A stretch of DNA of 48,026 nucleotides from contig CAKPBH010000006.1 in the NCBI GenBank assembly GCA_934140355.1, forward strand, positions 1-48,026. Reading direction: 5' to 3'. A program made the position numbers and the translations under genes. This document shows positions 33,783 through 42,008 of the stretch, one piece after another (position 1 is the first letter of the stretch; each line of letters starts with the position of its first letter). The notes beneath the pieces were generated by a model. That model was not told where the DNA came from, made no database searches, and saw only the letters and a list, made by a program, of their open reading frames with translations. Source of the DNA: an uncultured Bacilli bacterium (lineage in GTDB: Bacteria; Bacillota_I; Bacilli_A; RF39; UBA660).

Positions 33783-33811
33783 TGTAACTGTCGGGAGTAG
33801 CACACGGTCAA
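33781..33811 (-). promoter_or_regulatory. MerR-type 19-bp-spacer promoter of akr-flavodoxin
   Basis: Minus strand -35 TTGACC (33806-33811), 19-bp spacer (33787-33805), -10 TACAAT (33781-33786). The overlong spacer is the hallmark of MerR-activated promoters, which the regulator untwists. The -10 overlaps that of the divergent merR promoter by two bases. Confidence 0.75.
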
Positions 33812-33885
33812 GTGCTTTTCATGAATTTTTTAAAATTTTTTAAGTGAAAAATACTGAATGAGAAAAATCGAAGGAGATGAAGAAT

Positions 33886-34323
33886 TTGGCTGAAGTAGAG
33901 AATTATTCAATGAAACAAGTATGTGAAAAGACAGGACTTACCTATGATACTTTAAAATTTTATTGTAATGAAGGATTAGTTCCTAATGTAAAAAGAGATA
34001 AAAATAATTATCGTATCTTTAATGAAAATGATATTAACTGGATTAATAGTCTTTCTTGTTTAAAGAAATGTGGAATGAGTATTACTGAAATGAGAGAATA
34101 CTTAGATTTATGTTTAGAAGGAGAAAGTTCTATTCCCAAGAGAAAAAAGATTCTTGATCATAAATTAAAGGAACTAGAACAAAAGAGTCAAGAAATACAA
34201 GATAGCATTCATTATATCCACCTAAAGCATCAGTTTTATGATGACGTTTTAGAGGGAAAAGTAAAATATTTTAGTTATTTAATAGATACCAAAAAAGAAG
34301 ATAAAAATAGTATAAATCTTTAA
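33886..34323 (+). CDS. MerR-family transcriptional regulator
   Basis: 145 residues: winged helix-turn-helix (SMKQVCEKTGLTYDTLKFYC...GLVPNVKRDKNNYRIF) with the usual NDINWINSLSCLKKCGMSI helix, then a dimerisation coiled coil (KRKKILDHKLKELEQKSQEI). It lacks a long C-terminal effector domain, as in the AdhR/NmlR-like group of aldehyde/thiol-stress activators. Divergent from the aldo/keto reductase whose promoter has a 19-bp spacer. Start: the ATG at 33877 touches AAGGAG and is too close; the TTG at 33886 has a 9-nt spacing and is chosen. The gene ends in a bidirectional terminator. Confidence 0.9.
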   Translation: MAEVENYSMKQVCEKTGLTYDTLKFYCNEGLVPNVKRDKNNYRIFNENDINWINSLSCLKKCGMSITEMREYLDLCLEGESSIPKRKKILDHKLKELEQKSQEIQDSIHYIHLKHQFYDDVLEGKVKYFSYLIDTKKEDKNSINL

Positions 34324-34352
34324 TTAAATTTTATACATTTTATCTTCTTTTT
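34292..34352. terminator. Bidirectional terminator between merR and hxlR
   Basis: A 15-bp perfect stem (AAAAAGAAGATAAAA at 34292-34306 with its complement at 34338-34352), extended by GTATAAA/TTTATAC inside. T-tracts occur on both sides; it overlaps the 3' ends of both convergent genes. Confidence 0.85.
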
Positions 34353-34668
34353 ATTTGTTGCGATACTTTTTTCCATATTCTCGCATTAAATCAATTATTG
34401 GTTTTAATTCATTACCCTTTTTTGTCATGGAATATTCAACTTTAGGCGGAACAACGGGATAAACTTTTCTTTGAATGATTCCATCTTTTTCGAGTTCTCT
34501 TAAATTCTCAGTCAGTACTTTGGCACTTATCCCCTTCACAGTTCTTGTTAGTTCATTATATCTTTTTGTTCCTTCCATTAAATCTCTTAAGATTAGGATT
34601 TTCCACTTATTCGCAATCATTGAAGCTGTATATTCAACAGGACAATCGGTATAAAGTTTTCGCATCAT
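34351..34668 (-). CDS. HxlR-family transcriptional regulator
   Basis: 105-residue winged-helix regulator of the HxlR/MarR-like type: CPVEYTASMIANKWKILILR start, MEGTKRYNEL, KGISAKVLTENLRELEKDGI recognition helix, YSMTKKGNEL wing. The Cys just before PVEYT is the position used for redox sensing in YodB/HypR-like members. GTG at 34674 is in frame, but AGGAAG is spaced for the ATG at 34668. It lies 55 nt after the cupin gene on the same strand. Confidence 0.92.
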   Translation of the reverse strand: MMRKLYTDCPVEYTASMIANKWKILILRDLMEGTKRYNELTRTVKGISAKVLTENLRELEKDGIIQRKVYPVVPPKVEYSMTKKGNELKPIIDLMREYGKKYRNK

Positions 34669-34685
34669 TTTCACTTCCTACCTTG

Positions 34686-34719
34686 ATTATAACACGAGAT
34701 AATCCTTTTTGTAAGTATC
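34686..34719 (-). promoter_or_regulatory. Promoter and possible operator of hxlR
   Basis: Extended -10 TGTTATAAT (TATAAT at 34686-34691) with a weak -35 TTACAA 17 bp away. An imperfect dyad GATACTTAC...GGATTATC (34698-34719) spans the -35, in the style of HxlR-family self-operators. Confidence 0.5.
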
Positions 34720-34723
34720 AACT

Positions 34724-35074
34724 TTAATCCATAATTGCATCATTTTCTGTATAATGAGTTAATGAATTTTCTTTTACTTGGATACAAGCGTAAGTTATTT
34801 CTTCATCAGAGGAAGCAAAGAACTGTCTTTTTCCTTTTGGAGAGATTTTAATGACATCTCCCTTTTTTACTTCTACAGATTCTTCATCAATCTTTAAAGT
34901 TCCTTTTCCATCCATGATAATATAGATTTCTTCATTTTCTTGATGAGAATGAACAAATGGTACACTTCCTCTTGCTGGTAGTGTATTAATGCTAACCTCT
35001 GCTCCAGTTAATTCTAACATTTGATGGAATTCAGTTCTTGCTCCATCAACATGTCCTATTTTATAATTTTTCAT
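34724..35074 (-). CDS. Cupin-domain protein
   Basis: 116 residues forming a single cupin barrel: motif 1 VPFVHSHQENEEIYIIMDGKG (His, His, Glu metal ligands), then GDVIKISPKGKRQFFASSDE as motif 2, with Phe replacing the usual final His region. Probably metal-binding; substrate unknown. GGAAAGGAG precedes the ATG. Linked to the HxlR regulator immediately downstream, an arrangement that suggests a shared oxidative or electrophile response. Confidence 0.85.
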   Translation of the reverse strand: MKNYKIGHVDGARTEFHQMLELTGAEVSINTLPARGSVPFVHSHQENEEIYIIMDGKGTLKIDEESVEVKKGDVIKISPKGKRQFFASSDEEITYACIQVKENSLTHYTENDAIMD

Positions 35075-35120
35075 TTTTTTAGTCTCCTTTCCTTTTCTTC
35101 TTTATCTTACAATAAAATAG

Positions 35121-35164
35121 AAAAAAAGGTAAGTATGCACTTTTTCGTTAGCTACTTACCTTTT
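35121..35164 (-). terminator. Terminator of the MATE gene
   Basis: Perfect 12-bp stem AAAAGGTAAGTA/TACTTACCTTTT with a 17-nt loop and a seven-T tract on minus. Confidence 0.9.
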
Positions 35165-35192
35165 GGTATAAATTGAAGCTTTATCAGTATTT

Positions 35193-37136
35193 TCACTTTT
35201 TAAAGTTTTTGACATAATCACATATCATTTTAACAACAATTTCATTTCCTATCTTAGCATCAATACATAAATCATAATTATTTTTATCTCCCCAAACTTG
35301 GTTTGCTATTACCCCATAATAGACTGACCTCGCTTTGTCTGAATTTAAGATATGATTTTTTGCCTCTTTTTCATTATCTCCATAATTTTTCATCACATTT
35401 TTAATTTTATAATCCATCGGTGCATAAATAAAAATTTTGATTAAATTCTCATTTTCATTTAATATATAATCCGCACATCTTCCTACGATTAGGGCATCCC
35501 CTTTATTTGCAATTGCTTTAATTACTTTGGATTGATGAACGATTGCTTCTTTTTTAGCATCTAAGGATAAAAACTGGTTATCGATTTCTTCTTCTGAATC
35601 ATTATTATCTACCATGTTATTTTGAATTGCAAATGCTTTTATTTCTTCTTTATCATAAAAAGGTATATTTAAGCCTTTTGCAACTAATCTTCCTATTTCT
35701 TTTCCGTTAGTACCATGTTCCCTAGATATAGAAATAATTAAATTATTTTTAATTTTACTACTTTTTATCACTTTTATTTTCTTATGATATGAATCTTTTA
35801 AAATGAATAATGAAATAATTGAAGTTAAAAATTCAGCAATAGGAAATGTCCACCAAACAATTTCTGTTACATTACTTGATTTTGTAAATAAATATGCTAT
35901 TGGAAAAACAAATATAACAAGCCTTAATAAAGAAATAATTAATGGCCTTAACGCATATCTTATTGATTGCAACACGCCTTGAATAGCTACAGAAATTCCC
36001 ATAAAAACAAAGCCAATACTAGAAATTCTTAATGCAATTACGCATACTTTGATGATTTCTTTTGTACTTCCCCCTGCTATTCCAAATAAGTTTGCTAATG
36101 GATAAGCAAATATTTCAAATAAAATACTAATGATTAAAGTGACGATAAAAGTATCAATGATTCCATATTTTATACAATCATCTATTCTTTCTTTATCTTG
36201 CATACCATAATTAAATGATAATATTGAAATAATTGTATTGGATAAACCAAATGCTGAGAATAACGCAATTTGTTGGATTTTATAGTAAATACCAAATGAG
36301 CCAATTAATACCGTTTGATTAACTTGGGCTAATCCTAATATTGCATTCATTCCAGCCATCATTACAGCAAGTAAAGCTTGCATTAATGCTGCTGAAATAC
36401 CAATACGATAAATTCCTTTAATTAGGTTAATATTAGGTTTTATATATTTCACATCACCGTCAATTTCCTTATTCTTTTTATAGTGAAAATACATGGCGAT
36501 AAATAATGAGATAAACTGACCAATTACAGTAGCCCATGCTGCACCTGCAACTCCCATATTTAATGGATAAATAAATACATAATCTAATATGATATTAGTA
36601 ATTGCTCCTGATACTTGTGAAATAGTAGACAGCATTGTTTTCCCTGTTGCTTGTAAAAATCTCTCATAAACAGTATACCCAATAGAGCCTAAAGATAAGC
36701 AGGTACAAATTTTTAAATAGGTTTCTCCCATTTCTATAATTTCCCTATCACTTGTAAATAAAGAAATAAACCATCTTGAGCAAAAAAGCCCAAAAATTAA
36801 GAATACAAAATAAATACATAGACTTAAAAATATTCCATTTCCTGCTATTTGATTTACTTTTTCTTTGTTGTTTTCTCCTAAACTTTTAGAAAGGATTGCA
36901 TTCAGTCCAACCCCTGTTCCAACACCAATTGCTATAATCATTATCTGAATGGGAAAAGCATAGGTTAAAGCTTGATTAGCAATAGCGCCAGTAGAGCCCA
37001 TATTGGCAACAAAAATACTATCAATAACATTATAAAGTGCTTGCAAAACCATGGATATAATCATTGGCACCCCCATTTTTAGAATGAGTTTATTCATTGG
37101 TGTTATCGCCATTTTGTTTTGTCTTTCTTCTTTCAT
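35193..37136 (-). CDS. MATE efflux transporter fused to cytidylate-kinase-like domain
   Basis: 647 residues. Residues 1-448 form a complete 12-helix MATE (NorM/DinF-like) cation-coupled drug or metabolite exporter, with two symmetric halves. After a Lys-rich linker (449-465) comes a domain of the cytidylate-kinase-like family: LIISISREHGTNGKEIGRLVA (468-486) is the altered P-loop, then FYDKEEIKAFAI, a DALIVGRCADYIL strand and CIDAKIG. Such domains also occur alone in Firmicutes; the coupling to transport is unexplained. GGAGGAGGA precedes the ATG, and a promoter plus terminator-like leader lies upstream, implying controlled expression. Confidence 0.9.
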   Translation of the reverse strand: MKEERQNKMAITPMNKLILKMGVPMIISMVLQALYNVIDSIFVANMGSTGAIANQALTYAFPIQIMIIAIGVGTGVGLNAILSKSLGENNKEKVNQIAGNGIFLSLCIYFVFLIFGLFCSRWFISLFTSDREIIEMGETYLKICTCLSLGSIGYTVYERFLQATGKTMLSTISQVSGAITNIILDYVFIYPLNMGVAGAAWATVIGQFISLFIAMYFHYKKNKEIDGDVKYIKPNINLIKGIYRIGISAALMQALLAVMMAGMNAILGLAQVNQTVLIGSFGIYYKIQQIALFSAFGLSNTIISILSFNYGMQDKERIDDCIKYGIIDTFIVTLIISILFEIFAYPLANLFGIAGGSTKEIIKVCVIALRISSIGFVFMGISVAIQGVLQSIRYALRPLIISLLRLVIFVFPIAYLFTKSSNVTEIVWWTFPIAEFLTSIISLFILKDSYHKKIKVIKSSKIKNNLIISISREHGTNGKEIGRLVAKGLNIPFYDKEEIKAFAIQNNMVDNNDSEEEIDNQFLSLDAKKEAIVHQSKVIKAIANKGDALIVGRCADYILNENENLIKIFIYAPMDYKIKNVMKNYGDNEKEAKNHILNSDKARSVYYGVIANQVWGDKNNYDLCIDAKIGNEIVVKMICDYVKNFKK

Positions 37137-37157
37137 AAAATCCTCCTCCTCTTAACG

Positions 37158-37196
37158 AGAAAAAAAAGCATAAATCCATCAACTGGATTTACGCTT
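37158..37196 (-). terminator. Leader terminator (attenuator) upstream of the MATE gene
   Basis: On minus AAGCGTAAATCC pairs with GGATTTATGCTT (12 bp, one G-U pair) around a 7-nt loop, then eight T. It lies between the promoter and the ribosome site, so it would stop the transcript before the coding region unless disrupted. Short ACGAG/CTCGT segments (37211-37215 and 37155-37159 on plus) can pair around it. Confidence 0.8.
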
Positions 37197-37220
37197 CTTC
37201 TTGAAAGCCACTCGTCTCAC
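37179..37220 (-). CDS. Possible 13-codon leader peptide of the MATE gene
   Basis: From a GTG at 37220, predicted to be at or next to the transcription start, the frame reads VRRVAFKKKRKSS and stops with a TGA in the terminator loop. The last codons form the 5' arm of the terminator, the layout expected for ribosome-mediated attenuation. There is no Shine-Dalgarno site, so translation would have to be leaderless; hence low confidence. Confidence 0.35.
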   Translation of the reverse strand: MRRVAFKKKRKSS

Positions 37221-37227
37221 AAAACAA

Positions 37228-37256
37228 ATTATACTATTTTTTTAAACTTTTTTCAA
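37228..37256 (-). promoter_or_regulatory. Promoter of the MATE gene
   Basis: Minus strand -35 TTGAAA (37251-37256), 17-bp spacer, consensus -10 TATAAT (37228-37233). Predicted start near 37220, giving a leader of about 84 nt. Confidence 0.8.
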
Positions 37257-37355
37257 TAACCAAACTTACGAAAATTTTTAATTATTTCATTTTACTATAT
37301 TTTATCACTTTACAAATATAAATCAATGATATTTTAAGCATAATTCAAGCATATT

Positions 37356-37712
37356 TTAGTTGAAACTTAATAATTGTTCTTTTCCATTTAATAAAATAGT
37401 AGTTAAATCACTAATATCTAAATATTTTAATGATTTATCATATCCTACCTTTGTATCTTCAAATGTACTAAATTTTTGATTTAATAGACCATTAATGATA
37501 TTATCAATACCATCATCTACATATATATCAACAATGTACTCATTATTTAATTCAAACATTATAATTCCTTTAGTAACATTATTTGAAATGTATCTCTCAT
37601 CTTTTAATAAAAATTTTGTTTTTGGATTATTAAAAAATTTAGGATGTTTAGATTTTTTTTGATTTAAAACATCTAATACTTCATAAAATATTTTAATCTC
37701 ATTATCATTCAT
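37356..37712 (-). CDS. Hypothetical protein, 118 aa
   Basis: Small soluble acidic protein, not recognised. An N-terminal helix (NEIKIFYEVLDVLNQKKSKH) leads to a beta-rich core (KGIIMFELNNEYIVDIYVDD) and a C-terminal helix. AAGGGG stands before the ATG. It follows helD by 43 nt on the same strand and is probably co-transcribed. Confidence 0.6.
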   Translation of the reverse strand: MNDNEIKIFYEVLDVLNQKKSKHPKFFNNPKTKFLLKDERYISNNVTKGIIMFELNNEYIVDIYVDDGIDNIINGLLNQKFSTFEDTKVGYDKSLKYLDISDLTTILLNGKEQLLSFN

Positions 37713-37755
37713 AAAATTTTTCCCCTTATAAGTTTGAACTTATATATTTGACAAT

Positions 37756-39951
37756 CTATTTTTTCAAAACTTTTTTTAATACACAACTATCGTTTTTTTT
37801 TAAATTATCTGATAATGGCTTAGTTAATTCTCCAGAATATACTATATCTAATTCGTGTAATGCTCTAGTTATAGCAACATAAAGTAATTTCATATCTAAA
37901 TTATTTTGTGATGAATAAATATCTTCACAAGCATTATTTATAATTACAGCATCAAATTCTAAACCTTTTGCAAGTTGATTAGAAATAGTACATATCCTAA
38001 ATTTATCATCAGATAAGTCATCATTAATTGAAACATTTGGAATAATAATTCCTCTTTCTGCTAAATCATCGTTTAAATATCTTGATAATAAATTTGTTTT
38101 ACTTATAACTGCAATTGTTTTATAACCTTTACTTTTATATTCCAAAATTCTTTTGGCAATTAAATCTGGTATTTCTTGTGGATTTTCAATTGATGTAAAA
38201 CTAATTGGATTGCCATGTCTTACCACTAAATCAGATCTACCTAATCCAATGCTACTTGAAACATCATCAGCAACATTCATTATTTCAGCAGTTGTTCTAT
38301 AACTTTTATTAAAATTAATTATTTTTCCACTATTGTTAAACATAACATTATTAACAGATTCCCAATTATCTATTCCTCTATAATCATAAATTGATTGGGC
38401 TAAATCCCCAAAAATACTAAATGTAGCACTTGGTAGTGATTTTTTCAAAACATAAAAGTTAAATTCTCCTAAATCTTGTGCTTCATCAACTACAACATGT
38501 TTATACTTTTCAAAATCTTTATCTGGTGATATACATTGCTTTATATACATCAAAGCAGACAAATCCTCAAAATCATAATGTCCAGATTTAATATTTGCTA
38601 AAGTTTCTTTTTTTAAGATTTTTAAATCCTTATAATTATATAAATTAAAATCATTTAACGAATTAACAAATGCTTTATATAATTTAGTAGGGGTTATTTT
38701 TGCTTTAGAAAAGTATTTTCTTAATGTACTTCTACAATTTTTAGTCAATTCCTCTCTGTCTTTAAAAAATTTAGATCTTAACTTTTCTCTTTCTTCATTT
38801 GGAGCATCTTTAAATTTTTCATAAGAATATTCACCATATCTTAAAGAAATATTATCATAATCGTTTTCTAGCCACGAACAAAGTCTATTAATAGTCATTT
38901 CTATTCTATTATTTAATGTTGAATTAAATGTTCCTTGAGTAGAGTCAAATGTTTTTTTTATATCACTACTTTTTAACACAACGAAATCGCCCAATTTTAA
39001 ATCATTAATTGTAATACTTTTAAAATATACTTTTAAAAATTCATCTAACATATTTTTATATTGTATTGAACATTTAAATCTATCAACATCATTTTGTCTT
39101 TTACCACTAATACTTTCATTTACTTTTTTATCTGATGAAGAAACATCTATTTCTTCGTCTATATATAGTTTAGCAAATTGTTCAAAAGTACATTGTTCTA
39201 CTCCCGAAACATCTAGTTCTGGCAAAACAGATTTTATATATTTTAAAAATACTGGATTTGGACCGATAACCAAATATTGATTTTGTTTTATAGAATTTAA
39301 ATAATTATAAACAAGATATGCTATTCTATGAAGTGCAACGGTAGTTTTACCAGAACCTGCAACTCCTTGAATAATTAAATTATCTGATAAACTTTTTCTT
39401 ATAACATCATTTTGTTCTTTTTGGATAGTAGAAACAATACTTTTTAATCTAGCATCATTATTACTATTTAAATATTTTTGTAATAAACTATCGTTTGAAA
39501 CCAAATCTACATCGAAATAATCAATTAACTCGCCATTCTCTATTTCATATTGTCTTTTTAAGTGCATATCTCCAGTTATTGTACCAGATGGTGCCTCAAA
39601 ACTACATTTCCCTACTTCAGCATCATAGTATAAAGAACTAATAGGTGCCCTCCAATCTGTAACTATTATATCATTATCTTTCATAACACCATTTTTTCCA
39701 ATATAAACCGTACTTGTTTTACCATCCTCTTCAGAAGTAAAATCAATTCTTGCAAAATAAGGTCTCTCTAATGAAGTTTGGAGGTTTGAAATATGTATTT
39801 TTTTACGATCTGCTATACTCCATAATTCATCTCTGCTACCAAGAAAGTCTTTATATAATTTTTCTAAATCTATTTTTTCAACATCTAAAACTTCTTGTAT
39901 TATTTCTAAAGTTTGCTCCAATTTTTCTTTTTCAATTGTTAAATCTTTCAT
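37756..39951 (-). CDS. helD: HelD-type UvrD/Rep-like ATPase
   Basis: 731 residues. The first 60 form an antiparallel coiled coil, as in HelD proteins that reach into RNA polymerase and free stalled core enzyme. DWRAPISSLYYDAEVGKCSF (99-118) is a HelD family hallmark. Superfamily 1 motifs: Q/Walker A IIQGVAGSGKTTVALHR (193-209), Walker B KHVVVDEAQDL, GDLAQSIYDYRG, and motif VI-like AITRALHELDIV. Length is close to Bacillus HelD (about 770). A DNA helicase role is less likely than RNA-polymerase recycling. GGAGGGGG precedes the ATG. Confidence 0.9.
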   Translation of the reverse strand: MKDLTIEKEKLEQTLEIIQEVLDVEKIDLEKLYKDFLGSRDELWSIADRKKIHISNLQTSLERPYFARIDFTSEEDGKTSTVYIGKNGVMKDNDIIVTDWRAPISSLYYDAEVGKCSFEAPSGTITGDMHLKRQYEIENGELIDYFDVDLVSNDSLLQKYLNSNNDARLKSIVSTIQKEQNDVIRKSLSDNLIIQGVAGSGKTTVALHRIAYLVYNYLNSIKQNQYLVIGPNPVFLKYIKSVLPELDVSGVEQCTFEQFAKLYIDEEIDVSSSDKKVNESISGKRQNDVDRFKCSIQYKNMLDEFLKVYFKSITINDLKLGDFVVLKSSDIKKTFDSTQGTFNSTLNNRIEMTINRLCSWLENDYDNISLRYGEYSYEKFKDAPNEEREKLRSKFFKDREELTKNCRSTLRKYFSKAKITPTKLYKAFVNSLNDFNLYNYKDLKILKKETLANIKSGHYDFEDLSALMYIKQCISPDKDFEKYKHVVVDEAQDLGEFNFYVLKKSLPSATFSIFGDLAQSIYDYRGIDNWESVNNVMFNNSGKIINFNKSYRTTAEIMNVADDVSSSIGLGRSDLVVRHGNPISFTSIENPQEIPDLIAKRILEYKSKGYKTIAVISKTNLLSRYLNDDLAERGIIIPNVSINDDLSDDKFRICTISNQLAKGLEFDAVIINNACEDIYSSQNNLDMKLLYVAITRALHELDIVYSGELTKPLSDNLKKNDSCVLKKVLKK

Positions 39952-39983
39952 TTTTACCCCCTCCTAGAGTTTACTTGTTTTTT

Positions 39984-40010
39984 ATCATTAGAAAATCTTT
40001 ATCTAATGAT
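39984..40010. other. 9-bp hairpin at the end of the pyrophosphatase gene
   Basis: ATCATTAGA and TCTAATGAT pair around a 9-nt loop, overlapping the stop codon at 39999. No U-tract follows on minus, so it is not a standard terminator and readthrough into helD is likely. Confidence 0.4.
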
Positions 40011-40343
40011 TATTGATTCAAAAAATCTTTCTTGAAATTCTGTCATTGCTCTAATTGCATCATCAGAATAATCTACACCTTTTGGTGCTACTACTAATTT
40101 ATCATCATCATCATTTGTTCTATGTATGATTGCTATGACATGTCCTTCAAATTCTTCCACTGGTTCAAATACGCCAACAATATAAGCATCTAATTCTTCA
40201 CCATCACCACTAATTGTATTAGGTATATACCCATAGTTCAACATATACATAAATCCATGTTTAGGATGATTAGTCCCTAGTTGTCTATCAATTTTTACGA
40301 CAACATCTTTTTTTAAATAATCTTTTGCATTTGTTTTTTCCAT
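39999..40343 (-). CDS. Short inorganic pyrophosphatase-family protein
   Basis: 114 residues of the soluble family I pyrophosphatase fold: VVKIDRQLGTNHPKHGF, YMLNYGYIPNT, then GDGEELDAYIVGVFEP, corresponding to the catalytic D-x-D-P-x-D region though with Glu-Glu in place of the central Asp-Pro. Much shorter than typical PPases (about 170), as in a known Firmicute subgroup; whether it hydrolyses pyrophosphate is not certain. TTG at 40355 is in frame, but GGAGG is spaced for the ATG at 40343. Confidence 0.8.
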   Translation of the reverse strand: MEKTNAKDYLKKDVVVKIDRQLGTNHPKHGFMYMLNYGYIPNTISGDGEELDAYIVGVFEPVEEFEGHVIAIIHRTNDDDDKLVVAPKGVDYSDDAIRAMTEFQERFFESIIIR

Positions 40344-40445
40344 TTTTTCCTCCAACTTTCTTTTTTGAGTTAATTGCTATGTTTAGACAATATTCTCATA
40401 ATATATTATAACATCTTTTTTTATTTATTTAAAGGCTTACACAAC

Positions 40446-42008
40446 TTATATAAAAGGATTTGCATCTGCGTTATAAACTAAATTATTTTTTTTATATAGT
40501 TTTCTAACTTTTGTTTCAATATCTTGATATTCATTAGATGAACTATCAATCTCTTTATTTACATATTCATAAATATTTGCATTTGGATATTCTTTTAAAA
40601 TTGTAAGAATGCTTCTAAAAATTTCTAAATCTTTCTTTTTTAATTGCATAACATATTGATAAAAATTATTCATTGATACTTCAGAAATTGATTTAGGGGC
40701 AGTTAAAGGATCAATAGTCATATCATAAATTTCACTATGACTTTTATGCCATAATTTTAGCGAATTATATATTTTTCTAACTAGTAAATCATTAATCATA
40801 TATTTATTATTATTTGATATAAAATCACTTTCCTCTAAATCATTGTTTTTTCTTAATTTTTCATTCAATTTTGTACCCTCAGCAGAGTACATTTCAGAAA
40901 AAATTCCTTTTGTTATAGCAAAATCGTATTTTTTCATAAATTCATAGTTTTCTATTAATTCTTCAAAGGTTGTTTCTTTATCAAATAAAATATATCCCAT
41001 TTGAACTATATAACCATATTTTTTAAATAACTCTAGTGCATTTTCATTATCCTTTAATGTTGCCTTTTTATTCATTCTAGACAATGCAGATTGTGAGCCA
41101 TTTTCAATGCCACAAGCAAACGAGAAAAATCCTGCTCTTTTTAAGGCTTTTAATACAGAATCAGTTACCTTATCAGCCCTTATTTGTCCTCGTAATTTTA
41201 CCTTAATGTTTCTTCTTTCTATCTCATCTGCAAAATCTCGACACCATTTTTCATCTCTTGTACCATCAACAAATGAATCATCAACCATTTTTATGTGTGT
41301 TACACCATTTTTATATAACATTTCAATTTCATCAACTATATTTTTTATGCTTCTAGTTCGCCAAACCTTACCATCACTTAATCTAAAGAATGAAATTACA
41401 GAACAAAATTCGCAATTTCCAGAACAACCTCTTGCAGTAACCATATTTACAGATGATTTTTTATCTAAGACCACATTAATAGTATCTCTACTAGGAAACG
41501 GAATAGAATCTAAATCATCAGTAAGACATCTCATATCATTAAGTATTATGTTATTATTCTTTATATAACCAATATTTTTAACACCAATAGGTTCTTTTTC
41601 ATTTAATATACTATAAGCCAATTCACAAATTGCTTCTTCACCCTCACCACGAATTATATAATCTGATTTTGCTTCTAAATATTGTTGTGGATAAAATGTA
41701 GGTCCAAATCCACCACAAACAATTTTAACATTTTTATCAGTCATCTTAAGTTTTTGTATCAATTCAATTGTTGGTGCAGTATTTGACATATATGAAGATA
41801 TTCCAACAAACAAAATATCATTTATTTGTTGTTTTACTTTTTCATAAACTACATCAACATCTAGATTATTTAGCCAAGCATCAATAATTTCAACTTCAAA
41901 TCCTTTTTCAACCAAAGAGGATTTAAGATATTCAATGCCTAAATTTTCTTCTGAAGTCCTATGAGTCTTAGGAGCAAGAGTTACTAATATAATTTTATTT
42001 TTTTTCAA
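40446..42008 (-). CDS. B12-binding domain radical SAM enzyme
   Basis: 520 residues. An N-terminal Rossmann-like cobalamin-binding domain (about 1-140; LGIEYLKSSLVEKGFEVEIID, GISSYMSN, IVCGGFGP, IIRGEGEEA) is followed by a radical SAM core with Cys195, Cys199 and Cys202 (CSGNCEFC) and a GIENGSQ motif. The C-terminal 150 residues are helical and not recognised. Such enzymes methylate or rearrange unactivated carbons. No DxHxxG base-off motif is seen. Start is a TTG at 42008, 14 nt inside the HprK-like gene, with only a weak GGTGAAG site. It is the last gene of the operon. Confidence 0.88.
   Translation of the reverse strand: MKKNKIILVTLAPKTHRTSEENLGIEYLKSSLVEKGFEVEIIDAWLNNLDVDVVYEKVKQQINDILFVGISSYMSNTAPTIELIQKLKMTDKNVKIVCGGFGPTFYPQQYLEAKSDYIIRGEGEEAICELAYSILNEKEPIGVKNIGYIKNNNIILNDMRCLTDDLDSIPFPSRDTINVVLDKKSSVNMVTARGCSGNCEFCSVISFFRLSDGKVWRTRSIKNIVDEIEMLYKNGVTHIKMVDDSFVDGTRDEKWCRDFADEIERRNIKVKLRGQIRADKVTDSVLKALKRAGFFSFACGIENGSQSALSRMNKKATLKDNENALELFKKYGYIVQMGYILFDKETTFEELIENYEFMKKYDFAITKGIFSEMYSAEGTKLNEKLRKNNDLEESDFISNNNKYMINDLLVRKIYNSLKLWHKSHSEIYDMTIDPLTAPKSISEVSMNNFYQYVMQLKKKDLEIFRSILTILKEYPNANIYEYVNKEIDSSSNEYQDIETKVRKLYKKNNLVYNADANPFI

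Noticed and set aside
37158..37220. Known riboswitch class upstream of the MATE gene
   Set aside because: The leader is only about 84 nt and shows no guanidine, PreQ1 or other conserved core that I recognise; a plain attenuator is the simpler reading.
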